DNA of 64,000 nt from Fibrella rubiginis (lineage in GTDB: Bacteria > Bacteroidota > Bacteroidia > Cytophagales > Spirosomataceae), in contig NZ_JAFMYV010000012.1 of the NCBI RefSeq assembly GCF_017353185.1, positions 124,001-188,000 of the forward strand, written 5' to 3'. This document shows positions 42,439 to 50,199 of the stretch, in pieces (position 1 is the first letter of the stretch; every line of letters starts with the position of its first letter). Both the position numbers and the translations under genes were made by a program. A model generated the notes under the pieces. The model saw only the letters and a list, made by a program, of their open reading frames with translations. It was not told the origin of the DNA and did no database searches.

Positions 42439-42646
42439 CGGGTTTGTTTGGTTTACGTATTGGCCCGGCTTCGTGACCGAATAAGCCTAGCACCTGATTC
42501 ACTTTATCGAGGCGCAACGAGGCTTTTCCCTGTTCCAGATCACGTATAAATCGCAAACCCACGCCCGCTTTATAGGCTAAGTCTTCCTGCGTCAACTTAT
42601 TGACCCGGCGGCGTTGCTTCACAAATTCACTCAGTATTGTTGGCAT
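42422..42646 (-). CDS. hipB: HipB-like XRE-family DNA-binding protein
   Basis: 74-aa helix-turn-helix protein (LTQEDLAYKAGVGLRFIRDLEQGKASLRLDKVNQVLGLFG), the typical Cro/XRE fold of HipB. First gene of the hipB-hipS-hipT unit. Two inverted repeats TATACC-N6-GGTATA and TATACC-N6-AGTATA lie just upstream, the first ending 4 bp from the start codon, and are the expected autorepression sites; E. coli HipB binds comparable TATCC/GGATA dyads. Confidence 0.85.
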   Translation of the reverse strand: MPTILSEFVKQRRRVNKLTQEDLAYKAGVGLRFIRDLEQGKASLRLDKVNQVLGLFGHEAGPIRKPNKPDEPTS

Positions 42647-42649
42647 AGC

Positions 42650-42667
42650 TATACCAGAAAGGGTATA
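42650..42667. promoter_or_regulatory. Putative HipB operator 1
   Basis: TATACC-N6-GGTATA dyad, starting 4 bp upstream of the hipB start codon. It is also part of a larger 24-bp inverted repeat with operator 2. Confidence 0.6.
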
Positions 42668-42690
42668 AATTGACCCATTTCAGGCCAATT

Positions 42691-42708
42691 TATACCCTTT
42701 CTAGTATA
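42691..42708. promoter_or_regulatory. Putative HipB operator 2
   Basis: TATACC-N6-AGTATA dyad, centre 41 bp (about four helical turns) from operator 1, so both sites face the same side of the DNA. Lies between the hipB start and the bshB1 stop. Confidence 0.55.
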
Positions 42709-42720
42709 ACGTCAAATCTG

Positions 42721-43443
42721 TTATTTCAGCGCGAACAGATCCTGTACGCCCAACATGCGTTTGCTGATAAAGCCTTCGCCAAACTCGACGTTGATCATGT
42801 GGCCATGTTCGCGGGTACGCGACTCCAGAAATTTCATGAACGCCTCACCCGAAATGTAGCTCTGCGGTTCGTCACTCTCAGGATTGAAAAACTGGCTTTT
42901 ATACGCCTTGATGGCATCCAGTTTCTGGTTCCAGTACGGCGACACATCGACCACAAAATCGGGTTTTAGTGATCGGTCCTGGATGAAATAATAGACGTAT
43001 GTGGGCCGGTGCGCTTCCTGAACCTCGCCGGTTTCGGGATCGGTCGTTTCCAGCATGCGCAGACCGCTGTAGAAACAGGCATCGGTTACCAGTTGTGCCG
43101 CCCGCCCGTGATCGGGGTGCCGGTCATCGACGGTATTGGTCAGTACAATTTGGGGCTTGAAATGCCGAATCCAGGCAATGAGCGCCTTTTGGTGTTCCTC
43201 GTCGTTTTTAAAAAACCCGTCCTTGAAACCCATGTTGTGCCGCGCCGACAGCCGCATCACGCGGGCGCCCTCAGCGGCTTCCTGCTCCCGAATGTCGGGC
43301 GTTCCGCGTGTGCCGAGTTCACCCCGCGTGAGGTCAATAACGGCCACCGTTTTACCCTGGTCAATCAGCGACAGTACCGTGCCTGCGCTGGTCATTTCAA
43401 CATCGTCGGGATGCGCCGCAATGCAAAGTACGTCTACGTTCAT
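42721..43443 (-). CDS. bshB1: Bacillithiol biosynthesis deacetylase BshB1
   Basis: 240-aa PIG-L/LmbE-family zinc deacetylase that removes the acetyl group from GlcNAc-malate during bacillithiol synthesis. Zinc and catalytic motifs AHPDD (residues 10-14) and RHPDHG (H109, D111, H112) are intact. Sequence features (SAGTVLSLIDQGKTVAVIDLTRGELGTRG, RMLETTDPETGE) fit BshB1 of Bacteroidota closely. Its start lies 10 bp from a long palindrome that separates it from menB. Confidence 0.92.
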   Translation of the reverse strand: MNVDVLCIAAHPDDVEMTSAGTVLSLIDQGKTVAVIDLTRGELGTRGTPDIREQEAAEGARVMRLSARHNMGFKDGFFKNDEEHQKALIAWIRHFKPQIVLTNTVDDRHPDHGRAAQLVTDACFYSGLRMLETTDPETGEVQEAHRPTYVYYFIQDRSLKPDFVVDVSPYWNQKLDAIKAYKSQFFNPESDEPQSYISGEAFMKFLESRTREHGHMINVEFGEGFISKRMLGVQDLFALK

Positions 43444-43453
43444 GGGAAGGGAA

Positions 43454-43547
43454 GTTCAATGTCTAACGTTTAAGGTTTAACGTTGCTTGGCGCTCTGCTT
43501 GATCCATGCGCGAAGCAACGTTAAACCTTAAACGTTAAACATTGAAC
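43454..43547. repeat. Word-repeat palindrome between bshB1 and menB
   Basis: Arms 43454-43492 and 43509-43547 (39 bp, 2 mismatches), 16-nt loop. Words are TTTAACG / TTTAAGG heptamers with the inner core GTTGCTTSGCG. Located 10 bp upstream of the bshB1 start and 5 bp from the menB stop, between two codirectional genes. Confidence 0.85.
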
Positions 43548-43551
43548 TCAT

Positions 43552-44373
43552 TTAAGGAAACTTGGGAAACTTGCTGAAATCGGGTTTGCGCTTTTCGAGG
43601 AACGCGTTTTTGCCTTCTTTGGCCTCTTCAGAGAGGTAGTAAAGCAGCGTGGCATCACCGGCAAGTTGCTGAATACCAGCCTGTCCGTCGAGTTCGGCGT
43701 TGAAGGCGGCTTTGAGCATACGGAGGGCAATGGGGCTTTTCGCGAGCATCTTGCGGCACCAGGCAATGGTTTCGTCTTCGAGCTTGTCCAGCGGCACCAC
43801 TTTGTTTACCAGACCCATGTCGAGGGCTTCCTGGGCGTTGTACTGGTCGCAGAGAAACCAGATTTCGCGGGCCTTTTTCTGACCCACCACCCGCGCCAGA
43901 TACGACGCCCCGAAGCCGCCATCGAACGAACCAACAACGGGTCCGGTTTGGCCAAAACGGGCGTTATCAGCAGCAATGGAAATGTCGCAGACCACGTGCA
44001 ATACGTGCCCACCGCCGATGGCGTAGCCCGCCACCATGGCCACCACGGGCTTGGGAATGCGCCGAATCTGCATCTGGAAATCAAGCACGTTCAGGCGCGG
44101 CACAGCATCTTCGCCAACGTAGCCGCCATGCCCCCGCACCGACTGATCGCCACCGCTGCAAAACGCATCGGGACCTTCGCCGGTGAGGATCACCACACCC
44201 ACCGCCGGGTCCTGCCGGGCAATCTCCATTGCCTCCGACATCTCCTGTACGGTCAGTGGGGTAAACGCATTACGCTTGTGGGGCCGGTTGATGGTGATCT
44301 TCGCGATCCCTTCAAAAAACTCAAACTTAATCTCGCGGTACTCGCGGATGGATTGCCAGTTGTAGTTGCTCAT
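43552..44373 (-). CDS. menB: 1,4-dihydroxy-2-naphthoyl-CoA synthase
   Basis: 273-aa crotonase-fold enzyme that closes the second ring in menaquinone synthesis. Diagnostic features: FCSGGDQSVRG, the GGHVLHVVCDISIAADNARFGQTGP block with the MenB-type GSFDGG segment (VGSFDGGFGASYL), and the C-terminal KRKPDFSKFP. Length is normal for the family. Other menaquinone genes (menE) lie 4 kb away rather than adjacent. Its start is 8 bp from the arm of a 52-bp palindrome. Confidence 0.95.
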   Translation of the reverse strand: MSNYNWQSIREYREIKFEFFEGIAKITINRPHKRNAFTPLTVQEMSEAMEIARQDPAVGVVILTGEGPDAFCSGGDQSVRGHGGYVGEDAVPRLNVLDFQMQIRRIPKPVVAMVAGYAIGGGHVLHVVCDISIAADNARFGQTGPVVGSFDGGFGASYLARVVGQKKAREIWFLCDQYNAQEALDMGLVNKVVPLDKLEDETIAWCRKMLAKSPIALRMLKAAFNAELDGQAGIQQLAGDATLLYYLSEEAKEGKNAFLEKRKPDFSKFPKFP

Positions 44374-44380
44374 GTAAGTG

Positions 44381-44512
44381 AATGAGCGAATGAGTGAATG
44401 AGTGAATGAGCGAATAGGTTGGTCGCTGCGCGACGTCTTTTATTTATAAAAATAAACAGCCGCGCAGCGACCAACCTATTCGCTCATTCACTCATTCACT
44501 CATTCGCTCATT
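44381..44512. repeat. Perfect 52-bp-arm word-repeat palindrome between DUF2452 gene and menB
   Basis: Arms 44381-44432 and 44461-44512 are perfectly complementary over 52 bp, 28-nt AT-rich loop. Words are 8-bp GAATGAGY units with core GGTTGGTCGCTGCGCG. The right arm supplies the last codons (ATG AGC GAA TGA) of the DUF2452 gene. A close relative is at 50062-50186. Confidence 0.9.
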
Positions 44513-44955
44513 GGAGTTTCGTGATAAAAAACATCCCAGGTGTGGTCGGCAAGCATGCGGACCGTAGCCACGCAACGCTCGAAGGGGAACTTGCGACCCC
44601 ACTCGTTGGGGGCAATCATAGACAGGGCATCGGTGCCATTTTTGCGCAGATAGAAGTAATACGTATGGCCCACAATGGGTTCGAAGCTCATCTGCGCACT
44701 ATAAATCCGCTCCGACACGTCGACGCGGTTGCGGATGGCCGTGGCCTGTTCGGCCAGTAGTTGCATCTGCTTATAGAGCTGTGCAATCTGCATATCGGTT
44801 TGCTCACGCATGGCCGACACGGCTCGCCCGGTGATCTTGCCTTTGTCTTCCGGCCGGATGACAGCACCGCCCGCTGTATGGGCATATTCGAGTAGGCCGG
44901 GCCGGTCCGTCACCTTGTCGGGTGAGATCGGGTTGACGATTTGGGCTTCTTCCAT
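44500..44955 (-). CDS. DUF2452 domain protein
   Basis: 151-aa cytoplasmic protein. Features I associate with DUF2452: LLEYAHTAGGAVIRPEDKGKI at the N-terminal side, a helical middle (QLYKQMQLLAEQATAIRNRV) and GHTYYFYLRKNG in the C-terminal half. No enzymatic motif. The final Met-Ser-Glu and stop are encoded by the palindrome arm at 44461-44512, so the original C-terminus may have been altered by the repeat. Codirectional with menB downstream. Confidence 0.75.
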   Translation of the reverse strand: MEEAQIVNPISPDKVTDRPGLLEYAHTAGGAVIRPEDKGKITGRAVSAMREQTDMQIAQLYKQMQLLAEQATAIRNRVDVSERIYSAQMSFEPIVGHTYYFYLRKNGTDALSMIAPNEWGRKFPFERCVATVRMLADHTWDVFYHETPMSE

Positions 44956-45092
44956 AGAGTTGGTAACTACCCGTTCAAAGGGATTGTTTGGCCTGGTTGT
45001 CCGGGTAGTTTTGCTGATAAAGTCAGGCAGAACTGGTCACTGAATTATGGCGCAAAAGTAGTTTATTTGGGGCAGTCTCAATCAGCTCTGCC

Positions 45093-45548
45093 ATGGAAAA
45101 TACCCCCATCCCTACCAGCCCACCTGCCCTGACACGTACCGATTTCCTACGGCTTATGGGCACCAGCCTAGGCGTAATAGCCATGGCCAACTGTGCGTCG
45201 GGCTGCATCAGAGAGGCCATCGAGAAGGCACCCGATGCTGTCGATTTCACCGTAAACTGGAACCAGAGTCCCTACAGCAACCTGAAAACGAAAGGAGGCT
45301 ATTTCGTGGAGAAAGGGGTGATTGTAGCCCAAACGCAGGCGGGCGCGTTTGTCGCCGTTGAGGCCACATGTCCCCACCAGGGCACTACGTTAGTATTCCA
45401 GAATAACAACAATCGGTTCTATTGCCCCCTCCACCAATCTGCCTTCAGCACAACAGGCGCCCTGCAAAACGGCCCGGCAGCATCGAACCTGAAACAATAT
45501 ACCGTCAGCGTTGACCAAACCACGGGCGATGTGAGAGTGAAAGGGTGA
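45093..45548 (+). CDS. Rieske [2Fe-2S] protein
   Basis: 151-aa exported Rieske protein. Cluster ligands C93-x-H95 (CPHQG) and C111-x2-H114 (CPLHQ) are both present. The N-terminus (TRTDFLRLMGTSLGVIAMANCASGC) is a signal with single Arg-type Tat resemblance and a possible lipobox Cys34. Alone, without cytochrome b or oxygenase genes, so its redox partner is unknown; quinol oxidation or a small ferredoxin-like role are both possible. Its TGA stop merges into a palindrome. Confidence 0.85.
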   Translation: MENTPIPTSPPALTRTDFLRLMGTSLGVIAMANCASGCIREAIEKAPDAVDFTVNWNQSPYSNLKTKGGYFVEKGVIVAQTQAGAFVAVEATCPHQGTTLVFQNNNNRFYCPLHQSAFSTTGALQNGPAASNLKQYTVSVDQTTGDVRVKG

Positions 45549-45653
45549 TTTACGAATTACGACTTACGATGGACGATTTACGATTTGTTGCTGACGCATG
45601 AGAAGATATGCGTCAGCAACAAATCGTAAATCGTCCATCGTAAGTCGTAAATC
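45547..45653. repeat. Word-repeat palindrome between convergent Rieske and DUF5916 genes, arms differ by one heptamer
   Basis: Left arm 45547-45599 (53 bp), right arm 45608-45653 (46 bp), 8-nt loop. Arms are NNTACGA heptamers ending in core GTTGCTGACGCAT. The left arm has one extra heptamer (ATTACGA) and otherwise matches perfectly. Both neighbouring genes end with TGA followed by TTTACGA, i.e. at both outer ends of the element. Confidence 0.9.
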
Positions 45654-47880
45654 AAATGTTCCACCAATACGTCCATTTCAGGACCAGGGCGCGGTTTTTG
45701 ATGGCAAAGGGAATTACGTCGTTGTTTGGCTGACCTACTGTGGGCAGGTAGTTGTCGGTGTAGACAATAAAGAGGTCAGAGGCGGGTTTGTAGCGCCACT
45801 GGATGCGGGCGTTAACGTTCATGTTTTTTACCTGCTCATTATACTGGACGAACGTGGTCAGGTAGAGCGTGTTGGTCAGCGTAAGGTCGAAACGCGGCCC
45901 GACGAGCCAGAACGTTGTACGGTTCCAGGGGGCAGGCAGCCGGATGTCATTGTAGCTGGCACTGGCCGCCAGACTCACATAGGGCTGAAACCGGTAGCCT
46001 ACGTCGGCGGTCAGGTTCAGGCGGGTGCCGTTGGCGTAGTAACCGCCGTAGCGCGTGGTGAAGCCGTAGGTAAACAGCCGCTGTGGCTTCGAAACAAACA
46101 CCGTTCCCCACGATTTCCAGCTATGTTCGGTGCCCGTAGCCAGGGTTTCGCGGCCCGAATTAGTTGGATCAAAGGGTTGCAGCAAACGCACAAAATCGGT
46201 GGCCGTCCAGGCCGTAAACACGCTCCGGCTCCGGGTGGTGAAGCTGTAGCTGATGTAGCTGGTGTTGTCTGTCTCCCGACCAGCCGGGTCGAACACATAA
46301 CTGGACTGTGCCAGCGGCCCGTGCGAAAGAATAGACCCCTCTTTAGGCAGAAACGTGTACCCTATTGACCCTGTGGCCCGGCCATAGCCCCGGCGCGGCA
46401 CGTACCCGGCTTCGGCGGTGTAGTTACGCTCAACGGTTTCCCACTGCCCGAGCAACAGCCAGCGGCGGTCCGTAAACTGTAGATTACCCGCATACACCGC
46501 GTTGTCTATGGTTTGATTTGGCGTAAACGACTTGATATACAACAACTTACCCGACCATAGATTATTGGCCGACGCCAGGTTGTACTCGAACCCCAGGTTG
46601 CGGTTATAGCGGTTGTAGAGCGGCTTGTCATTGACCACCACATTGTCGAGCGTCTCTTTGTTCACAAAGAGTACACCGATGTTCGACCGGGCAAAGACCC
46701 GCCGTTGCAGGGCCATAATGGCAAAATTCTGGGCAGGCAACGGTGCCCCACCTGGCCCGGCTCCATCGGTAGACCCGGTTTGCATGTCCATAATGCCCAG
46801 CCGCCAGTCTTTGTTAAGCTTGCCACTGAGCCGTGCACCAAACCGGATGGGCACCCCGCCCAGGCCAATGCGCCGACTGAAAAACGGACGGATGTTGGTG
46901 TACCCGAAGTTGGCAAACTGGTCGCCGTTTTCAAGGAAAAACTGCCGTTTTTCGGGGAAGAACAGTTCGAACCGGTCCAGGTTGGTTACCTGCTGATCAA
47001 CGTCCACCTGCGAGAAATCGGGGTTTACCGTTAGGTCGAGGTTGAGCGATGTGGTCACGGCTACCTTGGCATCGAGGCCCGCGTCGAAGCGTGTTTGGGT
47101 CGGCGTCTTTGCCTGATAATTGCTCGACAAACCGCTGAGGGCGTAGGGAATAAGCGAGATATTTGGCCCCGGTACGGGTGGTGCCTGATCCCAGACCAAA
47201 ATACCGGCATAAGCCAGCGAAGCCGTTGGGAACTGCCGGGGTACGGGTGCCCAGGCCGATTTTTCGGTCGAGTTCAGGTCCTGCCGACTGAAGTTGATGC
47301 CCCACCGTGTGATGCCCGCCTTGTAGCGGATGGTTTTAAACGGAATAGCCAGTTCGAGCACGTACCGGTCAGGGTAGTTGCGCACCACCGACGTCCATTT
47401 GTTGTCCCAGCTTAGGTTTACTTTGCCGCCCTCATACATCAGCCCGTCCCACTGCGCCCCAACCGCGTTGGTGCCAAAGGCAAAGCCATTGGTTTGATCA
47501 TCAAATGAGTCAATGAAGAAAATGAAGTTGTCATTTCGGCCAAAATTCCAGTCGCGGCGCAGCGATTCGACCATGTAATTGGCCTGCTGCGCCCGACTAA
47601 CCGTGTCGAGGTAACAGACCGCACTGAGGTAAATATATTGGTCGTCATAGGCCATCCGCACGTCGGTCGGGACACGGGCGCGGGAGGTATCCATGGGCAG
47701 CACCATCCAGAACGACTGCGCCAGTTGGGTTGTCTGCCAGGCCGGTTCATCTACCTTGCCATCGAGAACAATGGGCGATGTAGTACGTTGAATATGATAT
47801 TGGTATGCGTCGTTTTTCTTCTGCGCGAAGGCAGTCAGGGAAAACAGAACTAGCGATAAAACGTAGAGTATTTGTTTCAA
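45652..47880 (-). CDS. DUF5916 protein with N-terminal CBM9-like domain
   Basis: 742-aa outer-membrane-associated protein. Signal peptide KQILYVLSLVLFSLTAFAQ follows directly on a TTG at 47878-47880, preferred as start since no ATG fits and a consensus promoter lies just upstream; the frame itself is open to an ATG at 48084. Residues about 40-200 form a carbohydrate-binding family 9-like domain (PIVLDGKVDEPAWQ ... DDQYIYLSAVCYLD). The rest is a beta-barrel-like DUF5916 region (VNPDFSQVDVDQQVTNLDRFELFFPEKRQFFLENGDQF). Found widely in Bacteroidota, function unknown. The TGA stop is formed by the palindrome arm. Confidence 0.82.
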   Translation of the reverse strand: MKQILYVLSLVLFSLTAFAQKKNDAYQYHIQRTTSPIVLDGKVDEPAWQTTQLAQSFWMVLPMDTSRARVPTDVRMAYDDQYIYLSAVCYLDTVSRAQQANYMVESLRRDWNFGRNDNFIFFIDSFDDQTNGFAFGTNAVGAQWDGLMYEGGKVNLSWDNKWTSVVRNYPDRYVLELAIPFKTIRYKAGITRWGINFSRQDLNSTEKSAWAPVPRQFPTASLAYAGILVWDQAPPVPGPNISLIPYALSGLSSNYQAKTPTQTRFDAGLDAKVAVTTSLNLDLTVNPDFSQVDVDQQVTNLDRFELFFPEKRQFFLENGDQFANFGYTNIRPFFSRRIGLGGVPIRFGARLSGKLNKDWRLGIMDMQTGSTDGAGPGGAPLPAQNFAIMALQRRVFARSNIGVLFVNKETLDNVVVNDKPLYNRYNRNLGFEYNLASANNLWSGKLLYIKSFTPNQTIDNAVYAGNLQFTDRRWLLLGQWETVERNYTAEAGYVPRRGYGRATGSIGYTFLPKEGSILSHGPLAQSSYVFDPAGRETDNTSYISYSFTTRSRSVFTAWTATDFVRLLQPFDPTNSGRETLATGTEHSWKSWGTVFVSKPQRLFTYGFTTRYGGYYANGTRLNLTADVGYRFQPYVSLAASASYNDIRLPAPWNRTTFWLVGPRFDLTLTNTLYLTTFVQYNEQVKNMNVNARIQWRYKPASDLFIVYTDNYLPTVGQPNNDVIPFAIKNRALVLKWTYWWNI

Positions 47881-47894
47881 TGGTAGCTGGAGTA

Positions 47895-47924
47895 CAAGGG
47901 TAAAAATGCCTTCTTCGGTTGCAA
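47895..47924 (-). promoter_or_regulatory. Promoter of DUF5916 gene
   Basis: On the minus strand TTG (complement of 47922-47924), exactly 19 bp, then TACCCTTG (complement of 47895-47902): one mismatch to TTG-N19-TAnnTTTG. It lies 14 bp upstream of the proposed TTG start codon. Confidence 0.55.
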
Positions 47925-48024
47925 AAGTGCAGCCTGAAAGGCGTTTACTTGCTGGGTACTGCCGCTTTTCTTTGTTAAAGCAGGTGGATGGCACCCACCC
48001 GAAACCGACTGCCAATGTTAACGC

Positions 48025-49056
48025 ATGACAACAACCGATTTTCTGACAGCCTGGCGGGCGGGCAATACGCAGTTTACCCTTCAAACGTCGGGTTCAACGG
48101 GTGCCCCGAAACCCATCACCCTGACGCGGGCACAGATGGAAGCCAGCGCCCGGCTCACGGGCCAGACCTTCGGGCTGCACCCCGGCGACCGGGCGCTGGT
48201 ATGCCTCAACACCAGCTATATTGCCGGAGTGATGATGCTGGTGCGCGGCGAGGTGCTGGGCCTGGAACTGACCATCGTACCCCCGGCCGGTAACCCGCTT
48301 GTGGGCTTCGACCCGGCCACTACGCAGTTCGATTTTGCGGCCTTTGTACCCCTGCAGCTGCAAACTATTCTGGCCGATGCTGGCCCGGACAACGTACCTG
48401 TTTCATTGCCATTATTGAACCGGATGAAGGCCATCCTCATTGGCGGTGCGGCCACTAGTGCGGCCCTTGAAAATGCCCTTCAGGTGATTGAATCACCCGT
48501 TTATGCCACCTACGGCATGACCGAAACCGTTTCGCACATTGCCATCCGACGGCTAAATGGCCCTCAAAAAAGCGACTTATTTACCGTGCTGCCCGGCGTG
48601 AGGGTGGGCACCGATGAGCGGGGTTGCCTGCACATCACCGCCGCCGCCACCAACCACGAGCGCATTCAGACCAACGACGATGTCGAATTGATTGACACAG
48701 AAGATACGGTCCGTTTCCGTCTGCTGGGCCGGGCCGATTCGATCATCAACACGGGCGGCGTAAAGGTGCAGCCCGAAGCCGTAGAGGCCATTATTCAGCA
48801 GCAGCTGCTTCAATGGCATCTCGCACCGCGCCTGTTCATCACAGGCCTGCCGGATGAACGGCTGGGCCAACGGGTGGTGCTTTTCCTGGAAAACCAACCC
48901 CTTGCCACTGACGAGTGGATAGCGATTCAAACCGCCGTGCGCGACGCGGTAGGGCCATACGCCGTGCCGAAAGCGTGGTTCACGGTCGACCGCTTCAGTG
49001 AGACAGCTACGGGCAAAGTTGATCGGAAGGGGACTGTTATAACAATGGTTGTGTAA
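48025..49056 (+). CDS. menE: o-succinylbenzoate-CoA ligase-like (MenE)
   Basis: 343-aa AMP-forming acyl-CoA synthetase, shorter than most because the N-terminal part is reduced, as in other Bacteroidota MenE. P-loop TSGSTGAPK (residues 21-29), the YGMTET adenylate motif, and the C-terminal GKVDRK with catalytic lysine are present. It activates o-succinylbenzoate for menaquinone synthesis, the step before MenB. Divergent from the DUF5916 gene. Confidence 0.85.
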   Translation: MTTTDFLTAWRAGNTQFTLQTSGSTGAPKPITLTRAQMEASARLTGQTFGLHPGDRALVCLNTSYIAGVMMLVRGEVLGLELTIVPPAGNPLVGFDPATTQFDFAAFVPLQLQTILADAGPDNVPVSLPLLNRMKAILIGGAATSAALENALQVIESPVYATYGMTETVSHIAIRRLNGPQKSDLFTVLPGVRVGTDERGCLHITAAATNHERIQTNDDVELIDTEDTVRFRLLGRADSIINTGGVKVQPEAVEAIIQQQLLQWHLAPRLFITGLPDERLGQRVVLFLENQPLATDEWIAIQTAVRDAVGPYAVPKAWFTVDRFSETATGKVDRKGTVITMVV

Positions 49057-49086
49057 TATCCCTTCGCTTTCCTGCCTCAAAATCCA

Positions 49087-49094
49087 TACCTTTG
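49087..49094 (+). promoter_or_regulatory. -7 element of prs
   Basis: TACCTTTG matches TAnnTTTG, 24 bp before the prs ATG. Confidence 0.5.
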
Positions 49095-49118
49095 CGGGAA
49101 ATTCAGGCACCTCACCGC

Positions 49119-50060
49119 ATGGCTTCGTTTAATCCCGTCAAGATTTTTTCCGGCAGTCAGTCTACCTACCTGGCAGAGAAAATTGCCCACTATTACGGAA
49201 AAGACCTCGGCGGGTACACCTGTCGCCGGTTTAGCGACGGGGAAATGTCGCCCAGTTTTGAGGAGTCAGTGCGAGGGTGCGATGTGTTTCTGATTCAGTC
49301 TACTCCCCCACCGGGCGACAACCTGATGGAACTGCTGCTGATGGTGGATGCGGCGCGGCGGGCCTCGGCCCACTACGTGACGGTGGTGATTCCCTACTTC
49401 GGCTATGCCCGGCAGGACCGGAAAGACAAGCCCCGCGTAGCCATTGCCGCCAAGCTGGTAGCCAACATGCTACAGGCAGCGGGCGTTGACCGTCTGATGA
49501 CGATTGACCTTCATGCGGGGCAGATTCAGGGCTTTTTCGATTTCCCTGTCGACCATCTCGAAGGCACCTCGGTGTTTGTTCCCTACATCAAGAGCCTGGC
49601 CCTTGAGAACCTGATCATCGCCTCGCCCGACGTGGGTGGTGCGGGTCGCGCCCGGACGTTTGCCAAGCACTTCAACGCCGAAATCGTGCTGTGCGACAAA
49701 CACCGGAAACGGGCCAACGAGATTGCCTCCATGCAGGTAATCGGCGATGTGGAAGGTATGAACGTGGTGCTCGTCGATGACCTCATCGACACCGGCGGCA
49801 CGCTCTGCAAAGCCGCGCAGATTTTGCTCGACAAAGGGGCCAAGTCGGTGCGGGCGGTGTGTACCCACCCCATTATGTCGGGGAAGGCGCACGAAAACAT
49901 TGCCAACTCGGTGTTGGAGGAACTGGTGATAGCCGACACGCTGCCACTAAGTCAGGCCAACCCGAAAATCAGGGTGCTGTCGGTTGCCGAGCTTTTCGCC
50001 AAAGCCATCGGCCGCATCCGTGACCATGAATCTATTAGTTCACTTTTTATACGATATTAG
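49119..50060 (+). CDS. prs: Ribose-phosphate pyrophosphokinase
   Basis: 313-aa enzyme making PRPP from ribose 5-phosphate and ATP, feeding purine, pyrimidine, His and Trp synthesis. Visible: FSGSQSTYLAEKIA start, GDNLMELLLMVDAARRASA, YFGYARQDRKDKPR flexible loop, IDLHAGQIQGFF, and the PRPP loop VVLVDDLIDTGGTL. Start at ATG 49119; an upstream TTG lies in the promoter. rplY follows in the same direction, with a 54-bp-arm palindrome in between. Confidence 0.96.
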   Translation: MASFNPVKIFSGSQSTYLAEKIAHYYGKDLGGYTCRRFSDGEMSPSFEESVRGCDVFLIQSTPPPGDNLMELLLMVDAARRASAHYVTVVIPYFGYARQDRKDKPRVAIAAKLVANMLQAAGVDRLMTIDLHAGQIQGFFDFPVDHLEGTSVFVPYIKSLALENLIIASPDVGGAGRARTFAKHFNAEIVLCDKHRKRANEIASMQVIGDVEGMNVVLVDDLIDTGGTLCKAAQILLDKGAKSVRAVCTHPIMSGKAHENIANSVLEELVIADTLPLSQANPKIRVLSVAELFAKAIGRIRDHESISSLFIRY

Positions 50061-50061
50061 G

Positions 50062-50186
50062 AATGAGTGAATTAGTGAATGAGCGAATGAGTGAATGTTT
50101 GGACCGCTATGCGGCGCATTTCACAAAGTCGTGCCGCGTAGCGGTCCAAACATTCACTCATTCGCTCATTCACTAATTCACTCATT
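50062..50186. repeat. Word-repeat palindrome between prs and rplY
   Basis: Arms 50062-50115 and 50133-50186 (54 bp, 1 mismatch), 17-nt loop. Octamers GAATGAGT/GAATTAGT with core TTTGGACCGCTAYGCGGC. It begins 2 bp after the prs stop and ends 13 bp before the rplY ATG, inside what is usually an operon. Confidence 0.88.
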
Positions 50187-50199
50187 AAATTTTACTTTT

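Noticed and set aside
44381..44512. CRISPR-like repeat from GAATGAGY units
   Set aside because: Units are 8 bp without spacers and are mirrored, so this is a word-repeat palindrome.
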